A DNA stretch of 64,000 nt from Isoptericola halotolerans (lineage in GTDB: Bacteria > Actinomycetota > Actinomycetes > Actinomycetales > Cellulomonadaceae), in the NCBI RefSeq assembly GCF_013149785.1, contig NZ_JABEZU010000004.1:1-64000 (forward strand). The letters run 5' to 3'. Position 1 is the stretch's first letter, and each line of letters starts with the position of its first letter. Below, piece by piece: positions 27,305-36,646 of the stretch. The notes below the pieces were generated by a model. It saw only the letters and a program-made list of their open reading frames with translations. It did no database searches and was not told where the DNA came from. A program made the translations under genes and the position numbers.

Positions 27305-28231
27305 TCAGAGGTGGTCGAGGCGCTGCAGGATCGCGCCCTCGCGCAGCGCCCACGGGCAGACCTCGACCTCGGCGACGCCCAGCGCGGCCATCGCCTCCTG
27401 GGCGACGACGGCGCCCGCCACGATCTGCAGCGCCCGTCCGGGGCCGATGCCGGGCAGCACCGTGCGGTCCACCGAGGACAGCCGGGCGAGGCGCGGCTCC
27501 CAGTCGGCCAGGTGGTCGTGCCGCATCCTCCACCGCTCCCCGGTGCCCATCACCTGGCGCGGCATCCCGGCCAGGCGGGCGAGCGAGCGGAACGTCTTCG
27601 ACGTCGCCACCGCGTGGTCGGGGGCCGGGGCGCCCGCGACCGGGCCGACGGCGTCGCGGAGCACCGACCGTGCGTGCTTGCGGAGCTTCTCGACGTCACC
27701 GGGCTTCGGCGGGTCGGCGTCGAGCAGGAAGCGCCGCGTCATCCGGCCCGCGCCGAGCGGGACCGAGAGCGCGACGTCGGGGGTCTCGTCGACCCCGGTC
27801 GCGATCTCGAGGGACCCACCACCGATGTCGAGCAGCAGCAGCCTCCCGGCACCCCAGCCGTACCAGCGGCGGGCGGCCAGGAACGTCAGCCGGGCCTCCT
27901 CGTCGCCGGCGAGCACCTCGATGGGCACGCCGGCACGCTCCTCCAGGTCCGCGAGCACCTCGGCACCGTTGGTCGCCTCCCGCAGGGCGGACGTCGCCAG
28001 CGCCATCGTCTGCTCGATGCCGTGCTCACGGCCCGCCGCGGCAGCCGCCTCGACGGCACGTCGCAGCTCCTTGACGCCGGTCCTGGAGATCGAGCCGTCC
28101 GGCTCGACGTAGCGCATGAGCCGCACCGTCGTCTTGTGGCTGGCCTGCGGCACCGGCCGCGCACCGGCCCGGGCGTCCATGACGAGCAGATGGACGGTGT
28201 TGGAGCCGATGTCGATCACGCCGAGTCGCAT
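27305..28231 (-). CDS. Ppx/GppA family phosphatase
   Basis: A 308-residue member of the exopolyphosphatase/pppGpp phosphatase family. The ASKHA-type phosphate motifs are seen as LGVIDIGSNTVHLLV at the start and LLLLDIGGGSLEIA in the middle, with the catalytic glutamate region in VLAGDEEARLTFLA. The length matches the short actinobacterial form without a C-terminal HD domain; these hydrolyse polyphosphate from the end. ATG at 28231. It converges on the CoA-transferase gene (16-base gap). Confidence 0.9.
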   Translation of the reverse strand: MRLGVIDIGSNTVHLLVMDARAGARPVPQASHKTTVRLMRYVEPDGSISRTGVKELRRAVEAAAAAGREHGIEQTMALATSALREATNGAEVLADLEERAGVPIEVLAGDEEARLTFLAARRWYGWGAGRLLLLDIGGGSLEIATGVDETPDVALSVPLGAGRMTRRFLLDADPPKPGDVEKLRKHARSVLRDAVGPVAGAPAPDHAVATSKTFRSLARLAGMPRQVMGTGERWRMRHDHLADWEPRLARLSSVDRTVLPGIGPGRALQIVAGAVVAQEAMAALGVAEVEVCPWALREGAILQRLDHL

Positions 28232-28256
28232 GGCGTCACCCTAGAGCCCCGGACGC

Positions 28257-28312
28257 CGAACAGGAGTCTGGTCCCGCAATGACGCTCCTTTGCGGGACCA
28301 GACTCCTGTTCG
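28257..28312. terminator. 22-bp inverted repeat hairpin
   Basis: Arms 28257-28278 and 28291-28312 are perfect complements with a 12-base loop. It lies 11 bases past the stop of the SHOCT gene and 26 bases upstream of the phosphatase start, both on the minus strand, so it would terminate the SHOCT transcript. No U tract is present. Confidence 0.6.
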
Positions 28313-28322
28313 ACGCGGAAGG

Positions 28323-28697
28323 TCAGGCGAGTGCCTTGGCCTTCAGCGCCTCGAACTCCTCCGGCGTGATCGTGCCGTCGTCGAGCAGCTTCTTGGCCGA
28401 GGCGATGTGCTCGGCCGGCGAGCCGGCGACGGTCTTGATGTAGTCGTCGGTCGCTGCCTTGGCGTCCTGGGCGGCGGCGAGGTTGCGCTCGGCCATCCCG
28501 CGTCCGCGCGCGATGAGGTAGACGAGGGCCGTGATCATCGGGACGAAGATCAGTGCCACCACCCACAGCGCCTTCCACCATCCGTTGAGGTGCCGGTCAC
28601 GGAAGAGATCCGTGAGGATCTGGAACAGGACGATGAGGTACGCCATGAACAGGAAGATCCACAGGAGGAACCAGACATAGCTCCAGAAACTGTCCAT
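28323..28697 (-). CDS. PLDc-N/SHOCT membrane protein
   Basis: A 124-residue protein with two membrane helices (about 5-25 and 42-62) in the PLDc-N arrangement (WWKALWVVALIFVPMITALV followed by YLIARGRGM), a short linker and a C-terminal SHOCT motif (LDDGTITPEEFEALKAKALA). SHOCT segments are short two-helix oligomerisation modules at the ends of membrane proteins. ATG at 28697; GTG at 28706 would add three residues. No functional inference beyond membrane anchoring of an oligomer. Confidence 0.85.
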   Translation of the reverse strand: MDSFWSYVWFLLWIFLFMAYLIVLFQILTDLFRDRHLNGWWKALWVVALIFVPMITALVYLIARGRGMAERNLAAAQDAKAATDDYIKTVAGSPAEHIASAKKLLDDGTITPEEFEALKAKALA

Positions 28698-28812
28698 CGT
28701 GCACAACCTTTCGCGGCCGCTGAGAACAACCCGGGGCCGCAGGTACGACCCCCGACGCCCACGCTATCCACGAAAGCGCAGAACGGCCCGATATAGGCCG
28801 ACATGCCTTTCT

Positions 28813-30204
28813 TCAGTCGGCGACACGGACCGCGCGCAACGAGCGCTCGGCCCCGGCGACGACCGCGGCCTCCGCCGCCCGAGCCTCGGCCAACGCCGTC
28901 GCCCGGACCGCGACGATGCGGTCGTGCAGGGCGGCGTGCACCCGGCGACGCACCGACCGGGCGACCTCGTCCCGGTCGGTGTCGGTCGGCACCTGCCCGT
29001 GCGGCACCAGCTCACCGGCCAGCCGGGCGAGCGCGTCGTCGACCCGGACGGCCACCTCGCGCTCCGCCTCGTCGAGCAACGCGATCACCGCCGCGTCCGC
29101 GGCCCGCCCGAGGCGTGTCTCCTCGAACCGCGACGCCGCCCCCTGCACCATCGCGCGCGCCTGGTCGACGACGGCGCGCTCGGTCGCCGGGGCGTGCGTG
29201 GTCAGCGAGGCGAGGTCGTACAGCAGGACACCCTCGACGTCCGCCACCGACGGGTCGACGTCCCGGTGCAGCGCCAGGTCCAGGATCACCAGGGCGTCCG
29301 ACTCCGGCTCGTCCCCGGCCCGGGCTGCCGCACGGTCGCGGGCACGGGCCACCGACGCGGCGTCGAGGACGTAGGCCAGCGACGCCTCGGCTCCCGGCAC
29401 GGTGTCGGCCGCAGCGCCCGGCCGGCGCCCTCGCGCACCGGAGCACGAGACCACCAGGTCCGCGTCCCCGAGGGCCTCGACCAGCGACTCCTGGTCCTGC
29501 CCGACGGCACCGATCGCGTGCGACGCCGCGAAGTCGGCCGCCCGTCCGGACTGCGAGTAGACGCGCACGTCGTCGCAACCCCGGGCCCGCAGCGCCGCGA
29601 CCGACGCCCCCGCGTACGCCCCCGTACCGATGATCACGGCGCGGGCGACGGGGTAGGGCCGCAGCGACTCCCCCGCCAGGTCGAGGCCGACCGACACCAG
29701 CGACCGCCCGGCGGCACCCAGCGTCGTGGAGCGCCCGACCTGCTTGGAGGTGCGCGACGCCGTCTGGAACAGCAGCTCGAGCGTCTTGGACGTGGTGCCG
29801 TCCGCCCGCGACTCCGCGAGCGCCCGCTTCACCTGGCCGGCGATCTCCCGCTCGCCCACCACCATCGAGTCCAGGCCCGCGGCCACGGCGAACAGGTGCT
29901 CGGCCACCTCGGTCCCGGTGCGGACCGTGAAGGAGTCGGCGGCGACGTCGGCGGTCACGCCCGAGGACGCGGCGACGAGCTCGGCGACGTGCCGTGTCGC
30001 GTGACGCACGGTGTCGCCGTCGAGCGGCGCGTCGACGTCGAGGTAGAGCTCGAAGCGGTTGCAGGTCGAGATCACCACGGTGCCCTGCACGGGTCGGCAG
30101 GTACCCACGACCGTGCGACCCACGGACATCGAGCCGGTGGACAGCCGTTCGAGGGCGTCGAGGTCCAGCTCGTGGTGGGAGGCGGTGAGAGAGAGGAGAA
30201 CCAC
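28813..30204 (-). CDS. hemA: Glutamyl-tRNA reductase
   Basis: A 463-residue NADPH-dependent enzyme that reduces glutamyl-tRNA to glutamate-1-semialdehyde, the first step of C5-pathway heme synthesis. The catalytic cysteine lies in VVISTCNRFELYLD, the shape of the substrate site in GLDSMVVGEREIAGQVKRA, and the NADPH fold in ARAVIIGTGAYAGASVAAL. GTG at 30204 is used because family proteins begin LLSLTASHHELDLD. It diverges from hemE over 50 bases containing an imperfect palindrome (30226-30242), a possible shared control site. Its product is used by hemL at the far end of the cluster. Confidence 0.95.
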   Translation of the reverse strand: MVLLSLTASHHELDLDALERLSTGSMSVGRTVVGTCRPVQGTVVISTCNRFELYLDVDAPLDGDTVRHATRHVAELVAASSGVTADVAADSFTVRTGTEVAEHLFAVAAGLDSMVVGEREIAGQVKRALAESRADGTTSKTLELLFQTASRTSKQVGRSTTLGAAGRSLVSVGLDLAGESLRPYPVARAVIIGTGAYAGASVAALRARGCDDVRVYSQSGRAADFAASHAIGAVGQDQESLVEALGDADLVVSCSGARGRRPGAAADTVPGAEASLAYVLDAASVARARDRAAARAGDEPESDALVILDLALHRDVDPSVADVEGVLLYDLASLTTHAPATERAVVDQARAMVQGAASRFEETRLGRAADAAVIALLDEAEREVAVRVDDALARLAGELVPHGQVPTDTDRDEVARSVRRRVHAALHDRIVAVRATALAEARAAEAAVVAGAERSLRAVRVAD

Positions 30205-30254
30205 AGTGCCCCCCACTTTATGATCTGCACCCCCTCGGGGCAGAATCGTTGACC

Positions 30255-31370
30255 GTGACATCCCCCACGGTGAACGTCAGCAACCTGCCCGCCCACCACC
30301 CCCTGGCCGACGGACGCACGACCACGTCCGCGCTGGTCAGCGCACTCCGAGGTGCCCGGCCCGCACGGACCCCTGTGTGGTTCATGCGTCAGGCGGGCCG
30401 GTCGCTGCCCGAGTACCGCGAGGTGCGACAGGGTGTCGGGATGCTCGAGTCGTGCCTGCGCCCGGACCTGGCCGCCGAGATCACCCTGCAGCCCGTGCGT
30501 CGTCACGGCGTCGACGCCGCGATCTTCTTCAGCGACATCGTCGTGCCGCTCAAGGTGGCCGGGGTGGGCGTCGAGATCGTCTCGGGCGTGGGACCGGTGA
30601 TGGACCAGCCGTACCGGACGGCCGACGACGTCGCGCGGCTCGTGGAGCGCGACCTCGACGACGACGCCCTCGCACCGATCGCCGAGGCCGTCGGGCTCAC
30701 CGTCGAGGGGCTGTCCGACGGGACCGACTCGACACCGCTCATCGGGTTCGGCGGGGCACCGTTCACCCTCGCGGCCTACCTCGTCGAGGGCCGCCCCTCG
30801 CGCGACCACCTCGCCGCACGCACCCTCATGCACGCCGAGCCCGAGACGTGGCGCCGCCTCACCGAGTGGACCGCGGACCTGACCGGGCGGTTCCTGCGCA
30901 CCCAGGTCCTGGCCGGTGCGAGCGCCGTCCAGCTGTTCGACTCCTGGGCCGGGTCGCTGTCCCTCGCCGACTACCTCGCGCACGTGGCGCCGTCGTCGAC
31001 CCGCGCGCTGCGGCACGTCGCGGACCTGCCGATGCCGGGCATCCACTTCGGCACCGGGACCGGCCACCTGCTCCCCGCCATGCGTGACGTGCTGCGCGAG
31101 GCCGGGCTGGCGCACGCCACGGTGGGGGTCGACTACCGCACGCCGCTGGACGAGGCGGTGGAGGTCCTGGGCGGCGACGTGCCCGTCCAGGGCAACATCG
31201 ACCCGGCGTTGCTCGCCGCTCCGTGGGAGGTGCTGGAGGCCCACGTGCGCGACGTCGTCGAGCGCGGCCGGGCGGCCCCGGGGCACGTGGTGAACCTCGG
31301 CCACGGGGTGCCGCCCACCACCGACCCGGCCGTGCTCACGCGCGTCGTCGAGCTCGTCCACTCGCTGTGA
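30255..31370 (+). CDS. hemE: Uroporphyrinogen decarboxylase
   Basis: A 371-residue cytosolic enzyme converting uroporphyrinogen III to coproporphyrinogen III. The signature PVWFMRQAGRSLPEYRE carries the conserved arginines, FFSDIVVPLKVAGVGVEIV the binding-site Asp, and GFGGAPFTLAAYLVEG the second signature. GTG at 30255 is chosen over a TTG at 30249 and a GTG at 30270; the N terminus is not certain. The stop overlaps the next gene's GTG (GTGA), so hemE and hemY form one unit. Confidence 0.96.
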   Translation: MTSPTVNVSNLPAHHPLADGRTTTSALVSALRGARPARTPVWFMRQAGRSLPEYREVRQGVGMLESCLRPDLAAEITLQPVRRHGVDAAIFFSDIVVPLKVAGVGVEIVSGVGPVMDQPYRTADDVARLVERDLDDDALAPIAEAVGLTVEGLSDGTDSTPLIGFGGAPFTLAAYLVEGRPSRDHLAARTLMHAEPETWRRLTEWTADLTGRFLRTQVLAGASAVQLFDSWAGSLSLADYLAHVAPSSTRALRHVADLPMPGIHFGTGTGHLLPAMRDVLREAGLAHATVGVDYRTPLDEAVEVLGGDVPVQGNIDPALLAAPWEVLEAHVRDVVERGRAAPGHVVNLGHGVPPTTDPAVLTRVVELVHSL

Positions 31371-32827
31371 GCCAGCAGGTCGACGCCGTCGTGGTCGGCG
31401 GCGGGATCGGTGGTCTGGTCGCCGCCCGCACGCTCATCGAGCGCGGCCTGCGCACCGTGGTCCTGGAGTCCTCCACGCGGCTCGGCGGCCCCGTGCGCGG
31501 CGGGGCGTTCGAGTCCGTGCCCCGCGTCCCGATCGACCTGGGCGCCGAGTCCTTCGCCGCCCGCGGCACCGCCGTCGGCGAGCTGGCCGACGAGCTCGGG
31601 CTCGACGTCGTCGCACCCGCGCCGCTGTCCGCCTGGGGCTACGCCGCCGGGAGCGCGTTCCCGCTGCCGAAGGCCGGCGTGCTCGGTATCCCCGCCGTGC
31701 CCTGGGCGGCAGACGTGCGCCGGGCCGTGGGCTGGGCGGGCGCGCTGCGGGCCTCCCTCGACCGCGTGCTGCCACGGTTCGTCGGGTCCGGGGCGGAGGA
31801 CCTCGGCTCGCTGGCCCGTGCCCGGCTCGGGGTGCGCACCACCGAGAGGCTCGTCGCGCCCGTCGCCACCGGGGTGCACTCCGCCCCCCTGGACCGGCTC
31901 GACGTCGCGGCCGTGGCACCCGGCCTGCGCGACCGGTTCGCCGTCGAGGGCTCGCTCACCCGGGCGGTCGGTGCGCTGCGCGCGGCCGCCCCGGCCGGTT
32001 CCGCGGTGCGCGGGATCGACGGCGGGATGCACGCCGTCGTCGAGGCCCTGGCCGGGCAGATCGCGGCGAGCGCCGAGTTCTGGACCGACTCCCCCGTCAC
32101 TGACGCCACCGGGCCCATCCACACCGCGCTGCGGCTCGGCCAGGAGGTCGTGGGCATCGAGCGGTCCGACGACGGCGGCTGGCTCGTGCGCTCCCGGGCC
32201 ACCGCGGCGGGGGTCGCCGGGGGCCGAGGGTCGCTGCACACGGTCACCGCGCCGCGCCTCGTGGTGACCGCTCCCGGCGTCGGGCCGCTGCTGGAGCCGT
32301 GGACCGGCGTCGTCCCCGCGCCCGAGCCGGGCGCGGACGTGTGGCTCGTGACGCTGCTGCTGGACGCCCCCGCGCTGGACGAGGCCCCGCGCGGCTCGGG
32401 GGTGCTCGTGGCCCCGGGCGCGACCGCCGGCACCGAGCAGGTCCGCGCCAAGGCGCTCACGCACTCCACGGCCAAGTGGCCGTGGCTGGCCGCGCGTGTG
32501 CGGGCCGCCGCAGGCGAGGGGATGCACGTGGTGCGGCTCTCGTACGGGCGGATCGGTGAGGAGACCCGGCCGCCGGACGTCGCCGAGGCCGCCCGGGACG
32601 CGTCGGCACTGCTGGGCGTGCCCGTCGCGGACCGCGTGCAGGACCACCTGCGGCAGCGCTGGGACGGGGCCCTGCCCCCGCCGACCCCCGCCTACCGTGC
32701 GGACGTCACCGCGCTGAGCGCCGCCGTCGGACAGATCCCGGGCCTCGCCGTGACGGGCGGCTGGGTGGCCGGTACCGGGCTGGCCGCGATCGTGGCCCAC
32801 GCCCAGGCGGCGGTCAACGGGCTGTGA
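31367..32827 (+). CDS. hemY: Coproporphyrinogen/protoporphyrinogen oxidase, FAD type
   Basis: A 486-residue flavoprotein. The FAD-binding VVVGGGIGGLVAARTL opens the protein, RLGGPVRGG continues the dinucleotide motif, and TGGWVAGTGLAAIVAHAQ near the end is the second FAD segment of the HemY family. In actinobacteria such enzymes oxidise coproporphyrinogen III to coproporphyrin III in the coproporphyrin-dependent branch. GTG at 31367 overlaps the hemE stop by four bases. The chdC (hemQ) gene that often follows is absent here. Confidence 0.93.
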   Translation: MSQQVDAVVVGGGIGGLVAARTLIERGLRTVVLESSTRLGGPVRGGAFESVPRVPIDLGAESFAARGTAVGELADELGLDVVAPAPLSAWGYAAGSAFPLPKAGVLGIPAVPWAADVRRAVGWAGALRASLDRVLPRFVGSGAEDLGSLARARLGVRTTERLVAPVATGVHSAPLDRLDVAAVAPGLRDRFAVEGSLTRAVGALRAAAPAGSAVRGIDGGMHAVVEALAGQIAASAEFWTDSPVTDATGPIHTALRLGQEVVGIERSDDGGWLVRSRATAAGVAGGRGSLHTVTAPRLVVTAPGVGPLLEPWTGVVPAPEPGADVWLVTLLLDAPALDEAPRGSGVLVAPGATAGTEQVRAKALTHSTAKWPWLAARVRAAAGEGMHVVRLSYGRIGEETRPPDVAEAARDASALLGVPVADRVQDHLRQRWDGALPPPTPAYRADVTALSAAVGQIPGLAVTGGWVAGTGLAAIVAHAQAAVNGL

Positions 32828-32848
32828 CCCCCTTCCCGCCGTCCCCTG

Positions 32849-32923
32849 CCGCGAAGTAGTACCTCCGGCGCTGCGGAAGTACCCCGCGGGTACTTCTCCG
32901 ACGCCGGAGGTACTACTTCGCGG
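32849..32923. terminator. Nested palindrome between convergent genes
   Basis: A perfect 22-bp outer inverted repeat (32849-32870 with 32902-32923) encloses an inner 9-bp hairpin (GAAGTACCC CGC GGGTACTTC) flanked by five-base internal loops on both sides. It lies between hemY and the secreted protein, seven bases from the latter's stop. Interpreted as a bidirectional terminator without U tract. Confidence 0.65.
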
Positions 32924-32930
32924 TGGGCAC

Positions 32931-33620
32931 TCAGTCGTCGAGGTCGATCGTCCGCGTGATCCGCTCACCCGTGGAGGACGTGGCCACCACCTTGACCCGG
33001 TCGTCGTCGGCACCGAACGTCCGGCCGAGCGTCACGTTGCCGTTGCCGTTCGCCCGCTTGCTCGTCGTGGCGACCTTCTTGCCGTCGCGGTAGAACGTCG
33101 CCGTCCAGCGGGCGTTCTTCTTCGGGCCGTTGACCCGGAGCTGAGCCGTCACCCGGTCGTCGCCCGACTCCTGGACCGAGTAGCCGTAGCGGCTGCCCTT
33201 CGACCCCTTGCCGCTGCGGCACTCGAGGTCCTCGAGCTCGATCGTGCGGGCGGCGCGCTGCCCGCTGCTGGAGACGGCCACGAACCGGAAGCGGTCGTCG
33301 TCGTCGCCGCGCACGGTGCGGGCGACCGAGATGTTGCCCTGGCCGTTCGCGCGCTGGGTGGTCCGGAACGCCTTGTCGCCGTTGCGGTACACCGTCACCG
33401 TCCAGCGCTGGCCGGGCTTCTTGGCGTCGACCGACATCGCGGTCCGCACCCGGTCGTCGTCGCGCTCGGCGAGCGTGACCCGGTACTGGGCGTTCTTCGA
33501 GGCGTGCCCCGTGCAGCTCACGCGGTCGTCGTCGTCGGCGTGCGCCGCCGTCGCGCCCGCCCCCACACCTGCCAGCGCCAGGCACACGGCCGCCAGCGTT
33601 CCCACGATCCTCTTCGTCAT
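32931..33620 (-). CDS. Secreted two-repeat protein of unknown function
   Basis: A 229-residue protein with a signal peptide (AAVCLALAGVGAGATAAHA then DDDDR). The mature part consists of two similar beta-rich modules of about 85 residues: YRVTLAERDDDRV through ARTIELEDL, and YGYSVQESGDDRV through TRTIDLDD. Each has a RWTVTVYRNG / RWTATFYRDG strand pair, a TQRANGQGN / SKRANGNGN turn and an acidic DDDDR or DDDR patch. Two cysteines (VSCTGH, LECRSG) could form a disulfide. No catalytic motif. It interrupts the heme cluster on the opposite strand. ATG at 33620, with GGGAGAA upstream. Confidence 0.8.
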   Translation of the reverse strand: MTKRIVGTLAAVCLALAGVGAGATAAHADDDDRVSCTGHASKNAQYRVTLAERDDDRVRTAMSVDAKKPGQRWTVTVYRNGDKAFRTTQRANGQGNISVARTVRGDDDDRFRFVAVSSSGQRAARTIELEDLECRSGKGSKGSRYGYSVQESGDDRVTAQLRVNGPKKNARWTATFYRDGKKVATTSKRANGNGNVTLGRTFGADDDRVKVVATSSTGERITRTIDLDD

Positions 33621-33721
33621 CACAGGTTCTCCCGGTGAGAGTGCCGCGAGCGCAGGGTGCGCGGTGCGGCTCCGTGCCCCTCACTCTCCGGACGCTCCAT
33701 GAGGGCGCCGTGGCAGCAGCG

Positions 33722-33735
33722 TGAGAGACCTCTCA
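33722..33735. promoter_or_regulatory. Candidate operator upstream of hemC
   Basis: A perfect palindrome TGAGAG AC CTCTCA lies 58 bases before the hemC start in the 172-base divergent gap with the secreted protein gene. Another TGAGAG lies at 33635-33640. Regulatory role is inferred only from symmetry and position. A bulged hairpin (33632-33693) occupies the leader of the secreted protein gene. Confidence 0.3.
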
Positions 33736-33792
33736 TGCTCCGGGCACCCTGCGGGTTGTCCCGCCCCCTGGTCTTCGCGAGACACTGGGACG

Positions 33793-34821
33793 GTGAGCAC
33801 CCCCGGAACCGCACCGTTGCGCCTCGGCACCCGCGGCAGCGCCCTGGCGACCACCCAGTCCGGCCTGGTCGCGCGCCGGCTCGAGGAGCTCCTCGAGCGG
33901 CCGGTCGAGCTCGTCCGCATCAAGACCGAGGGCGACGTGAAGACGGGCTCGCTGGCGTCCCTGGGCGGCACCGGCGTGTTCGTCACCGCGCTGCGCGACG
34001 CCCTCGCCGGCGACCGCTGCGACGTCGCGGTGCACTCGCTCAAGGACCTGCCGACGACGCCGGCTCCCGGCCTGACGTACGTCACCCCGGAGCGCGAGGA
34101 CCCCCGCGACGCGCTGTGCGCCCGCGACGGGCTCACCCTCGAGACCCTACCTCGCGGGGGCCGCGTCGGGACCGGCTCGCCCCGCCGGGCCGCCCAGCTG
34201 CGCGCCACCCGACCCGACCTCGACGTCGTGGACATCCGCGGCAACGTGGAGACCCGGCTCGCACGCGCGCTCGGCCCGGACGCCGACCTCGACGCCGTCG
34301 TGCTCGCCTTCGCCGGGCTGAGGCGCCTGGGCCGCACCGAGGTCGTCAGCGAGGTGCTCGACCCTCAGGTCGTCGCCCCCGCGCCCGGCCAGGGTGCGCT
34401 CGCGGTCGAGGCCCGCAGCACCGACCTGGCCGCCGGGGCGCTGGTCGAGGCGTTCGCCGCCCTGGACCACCGTCCCACCCGGCTCGCCGTCACCGCCGAG
34501 CGTGCCGTGCTCGCGCGCCTCGAGGCCGGGTGCGCCGCCCCGATCGGCGCCCACGCCCGCCTCGACGACAGCGCGCTCGTGCTGTCCGCCGCCGTGGCGT
34601 CGATCGACGGCACCGAGCAGCTCAAGCACACCGCGCGCGTCGAGGTCGCCCCGACCACGGCCCTCGCCGCCGACGACGACGCGTACGCCCTGGGTGTGCG
34701 GGTCGCCGAGCGGCTGCTCGCCGACGGCGCCGCCCGCCTCGCACCCCTGTCCCCGGCCGAGCCCGCCCCGCCCGAGCCCGTCCGCGTCCCGACGGGGACG
34801 GACGACCCGGAGGGCGCGTGA
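33793..34821 (+). CDS. hemC: Hydroxymethylbilane synthase
   Basis: A 342-residue porphobilinogen deaminase that polymerises four porphobilinogens. The opening [16 protein letters not shown], the Asp-containing [12 protein letters not shown], the arginine-rich [13 protein letters not shown] and the cofactor-binding cysteine in [12 protein letters not shown] are all present. A disordered Pro/Glu tail closes the protein. GTG at 33793 is the family-consistent start. It begins the hemC-hemD-hemB-hemL operon; the stop overlaps hemD's GTG. Confidence 0.96.
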   Translation: MSTPGTAPLRLGTRGSALATTQSGLVARRLEELLERPVELVRIKTEGDVKTGSLASLGGTGVFVTALRDALAGDRCDVAVHSLKDLPTTPAPGLTYVTPEREDPRDALCARDGLTLETLPRGGRVGTGSPRRAAQLRATRPDLDVVDIRGNVETRLARALGPDADLDAVVLAFAGLRRLGRTEVVSEVLDPQVVAPAPGQGALAVEARSTDLAAGALVEAFAALDHRPTRLAVTAERAVLARLEAGCAAPIGAHARLDDSALVLSAAVASIDGTEQLKHTARVEVAPTTALAADDDAYALGVRVAERLLADGAARLAPLSPAEPAPPEPVRVPTGTDDPEGA

Positions 34822-35594
34822 CCGACCTGACCGGGAGCACCGTCCTGCTGCCGCGCTCCCCCGCCCGCGCCGCCGGGCTGGCGGAGCGGCTGCGCGCCGC
34901 CGGCGTCGCGGTGACGGTCGCCCCCGTCATCGAGCGGGCGCCCGCGGAGGACGCCGGTGCGCTCGCGGCCGCCGTCGCAGGGCTGGACGCCGGCCGCTAC
35001 GCGTGGGCCGTCATCACCAGCGTCAACGCCGTCGACGCGCTCGTCGGCGCCGGGCGCCCCACGACTCTCGCCGACGCACCCGTCCGGTGGGCCGCCGTCG
35101 GCCCCGCGACCGTCCGCGCCCTGCACTCCATCGGCATCGAGCCGGCACTGGTCCCCGACGACGCCACGGCCGACGGCATCGTCGCTGCTTTCCCGCCGGC
35201 ACCGAGCCGGCAGGACGTCGCGGAGGCGTCCGCACCCTCGACCGACACGACGACCGTCCTCCTCCCGCTCGGCGACCTCGCCCGCCCGACCCTGCGCGAC
35301 GGCCTCACCGCGCTCGGCTGGACCCCCGACGTCGTGACCGCCTACCGCACCGTCCGCTCCGAGCTGCCGGCCGACGTCGTGCACGCCCGCTACGACGTCA
35401 TCGTGGTCACGTCGGGCTCCGTCGCCCGCGAGATCGCCGCGCAGTACGGCGCCACGTCACCCGTCGTCGCCATCGGCCGCCCCTCCGCCGACGCCGCGCG
35501 CGAAGCCGGGCTGAGCGTCGCCGCCGTCGCCGACCGACCCACCGACGCCGCGCTCGCGGCCACCGTCACCACCGTCCTCAAGGAGCGCCCATGA
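34818..35594 (+). CDS. hemD: Uroporphyrinogen-III synthase
   Basis: A 258-residue two-lobed enzyme that closes hydroxymethylbilane with inversion of ring D. The family is poorly conserved; recognisable pieces are [48 protein letters not shown] and [16 protein letters not shown], in the usual order. GTG 34818 overlaps the hemC stop and the stop overlaps the hemB ATG, which strongly supports the assignment. Confidence 0.92.
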   Translation: MTDLTGSTVLLPRSPARAAGLAERLRAAGVAVTVAPVIERAPAEDAGALAAAVAGLDAGRYAWAVITSVNAVDALVGAGRPTTLADAPVRWAAVGPATVRALHSIGIEPALVPDDATADGIVAAFPPAPSRQDVAEASAPSTDTTTVLLPLGDLARPTLRDGLTALGWTPDVVTAYRTVRSELPADVVHARYDVIVVTSGSVAREIAAQYGATSPVVAIGRPSADAAREAGLSVAAVADRPTDAALAATVTTVLKERP

Positions 35595-36646
35595 GCACCT
35601 CGGGCATCGTGTACCGCCCGCGCCGACTGCGCACCACCCCGCGGATGCGCCGCCTCGTGGCCGAGCACCGGCTGCACCCCGGCGACCTCGTGCTGCCGCT
35701 GTTCGTCAAGGAGGGCATCGACGAGCCCGTCGCCATCTCCTCCATGCCCGGCCAGGTGCAGCACACCGAGGCCACGCTGCACGACGCCGTCGCCGCGGCC
35801 GCGCGCGCCGGTCTGGGCGGCGTCATGCTCTTCGGCATCCCGTCGGTGCGGGACGCCCTGGGCACCCAGGCCGCGGCCCCCGAGGGGATCCTGCAGCGCG
35901 GTACGCGCATCGCCCGCGAGGCCGTCGCTGCGGTCGAGGCCGAGCGGCCGGGCGGACGCCCCGGGCCGGTCGTCATGGTCGACACCTGCCTGGACGAGTT
36001 CACCGACCACGGGCACTGCGGTGTGCTCGCGTCCGACGGCACGGTCGACAACGACCTCACCCTGGACCGGTACGCCGCCATGGCCGTCGCCCAGGCGCGG
36101 GCCGGGGCGGAGGTGGTCGCGCCGTCGGGCATGATGGACGGCCAGGTCGCGATGATCCGCGACGCCCTGGACGACGCCGGGTTCGAGTCGGTGAGCATCC
36201 TCGCGTACAGCGCGAAGTACGCCAGCGCCTTCTACGGCCCGTTCCGCGAGGCCGTCGACTCAGCCCTGCAGGGCGACCGGCGGACCTACCAGATGGACGC
36301 GGCCAACGCCCGCGAGGGGCTGCGCGAGGCCGACCTCGACATCGCCGAGGGCGCGGACATGGTCATGGTCAAGCCCGCCGGGTCCTCGCTCGACGTGCTG
36401 CGCGGCGTCGCGGACCGGTCCGACGTGCCCGTGGCCGCGTACCAGGTGTCCGGCGAGTACGCGATGATCGAGGCGGCGGCCGCGAACGGCTGGATCGACC
36501 GCAGGTCCGCGGTGCTGGAGTCGGTGCTCGCGATCAAGCGCGCCGGCGCCGACGTCATCCTCACCTACTGGGCCCAGGAGATCGCCGCGTGGCTCGAGCG
36601 ACCCTCCCCGCACGCGGCAGCAACCCCCACGGAAGGACCACGATGA
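35591..36646 (+). CDS. hemB: Porphobilinogen synthase (delta-aminolevulinic acid dehydratase)
   Basis: A 351-residue enzyme condensing two aminolevulinates. The Schiff-base lysines lie in [16 protein letters not shown] and [10 protein letters not shown]. The active-site metal segment reads [14 protein letters not shown]: two of the three zinc cysteines are kept and the middle one is Asp, a form between the all-Cys zinc type and the Asp-rich magnesium type. ATG at 35591 overlaps hemD, and the stop overlaps hemL. Confidence 0.96.
   Translation: MSTSGIVYRPRRLRTTPRMRRLVAEHRLHPGDLVLPLFVKEGIDEPVAISSMPGQVQHTEATLHDAVAAAARAGLGGVMLFGIPSVRDALGTQAAAPEGILQRGTRIAREAVAAVEAERPGGRPGPVVMVDTCLDEFTDHGHCGVLASDGTVDNDLTLDRYAAMAVAQARAGAEVVAPSGMMDGQVAMIRDALDDAGFESVSILAYSAKYASAFYGPFREAVDSALQGDRRTYQMDAANAREGLREADLDIAEGADMVMVKPAGSSLDVLRGVADRSDVPVAAYQVSGEYAMIEAAAANGWIDRRSAVLESVLAIKRAGADVILTYWAQEIAAWLERPSPHAAATPTEGPR

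Noticed and set aside
30205-30254. Divergent hemA/hemE promoters in the 50-base gap
   Set aside because: TATGAT and CATAAA could be -10 elements but neither has a credible -35; only the palindrome at 30226-30242 is noted.
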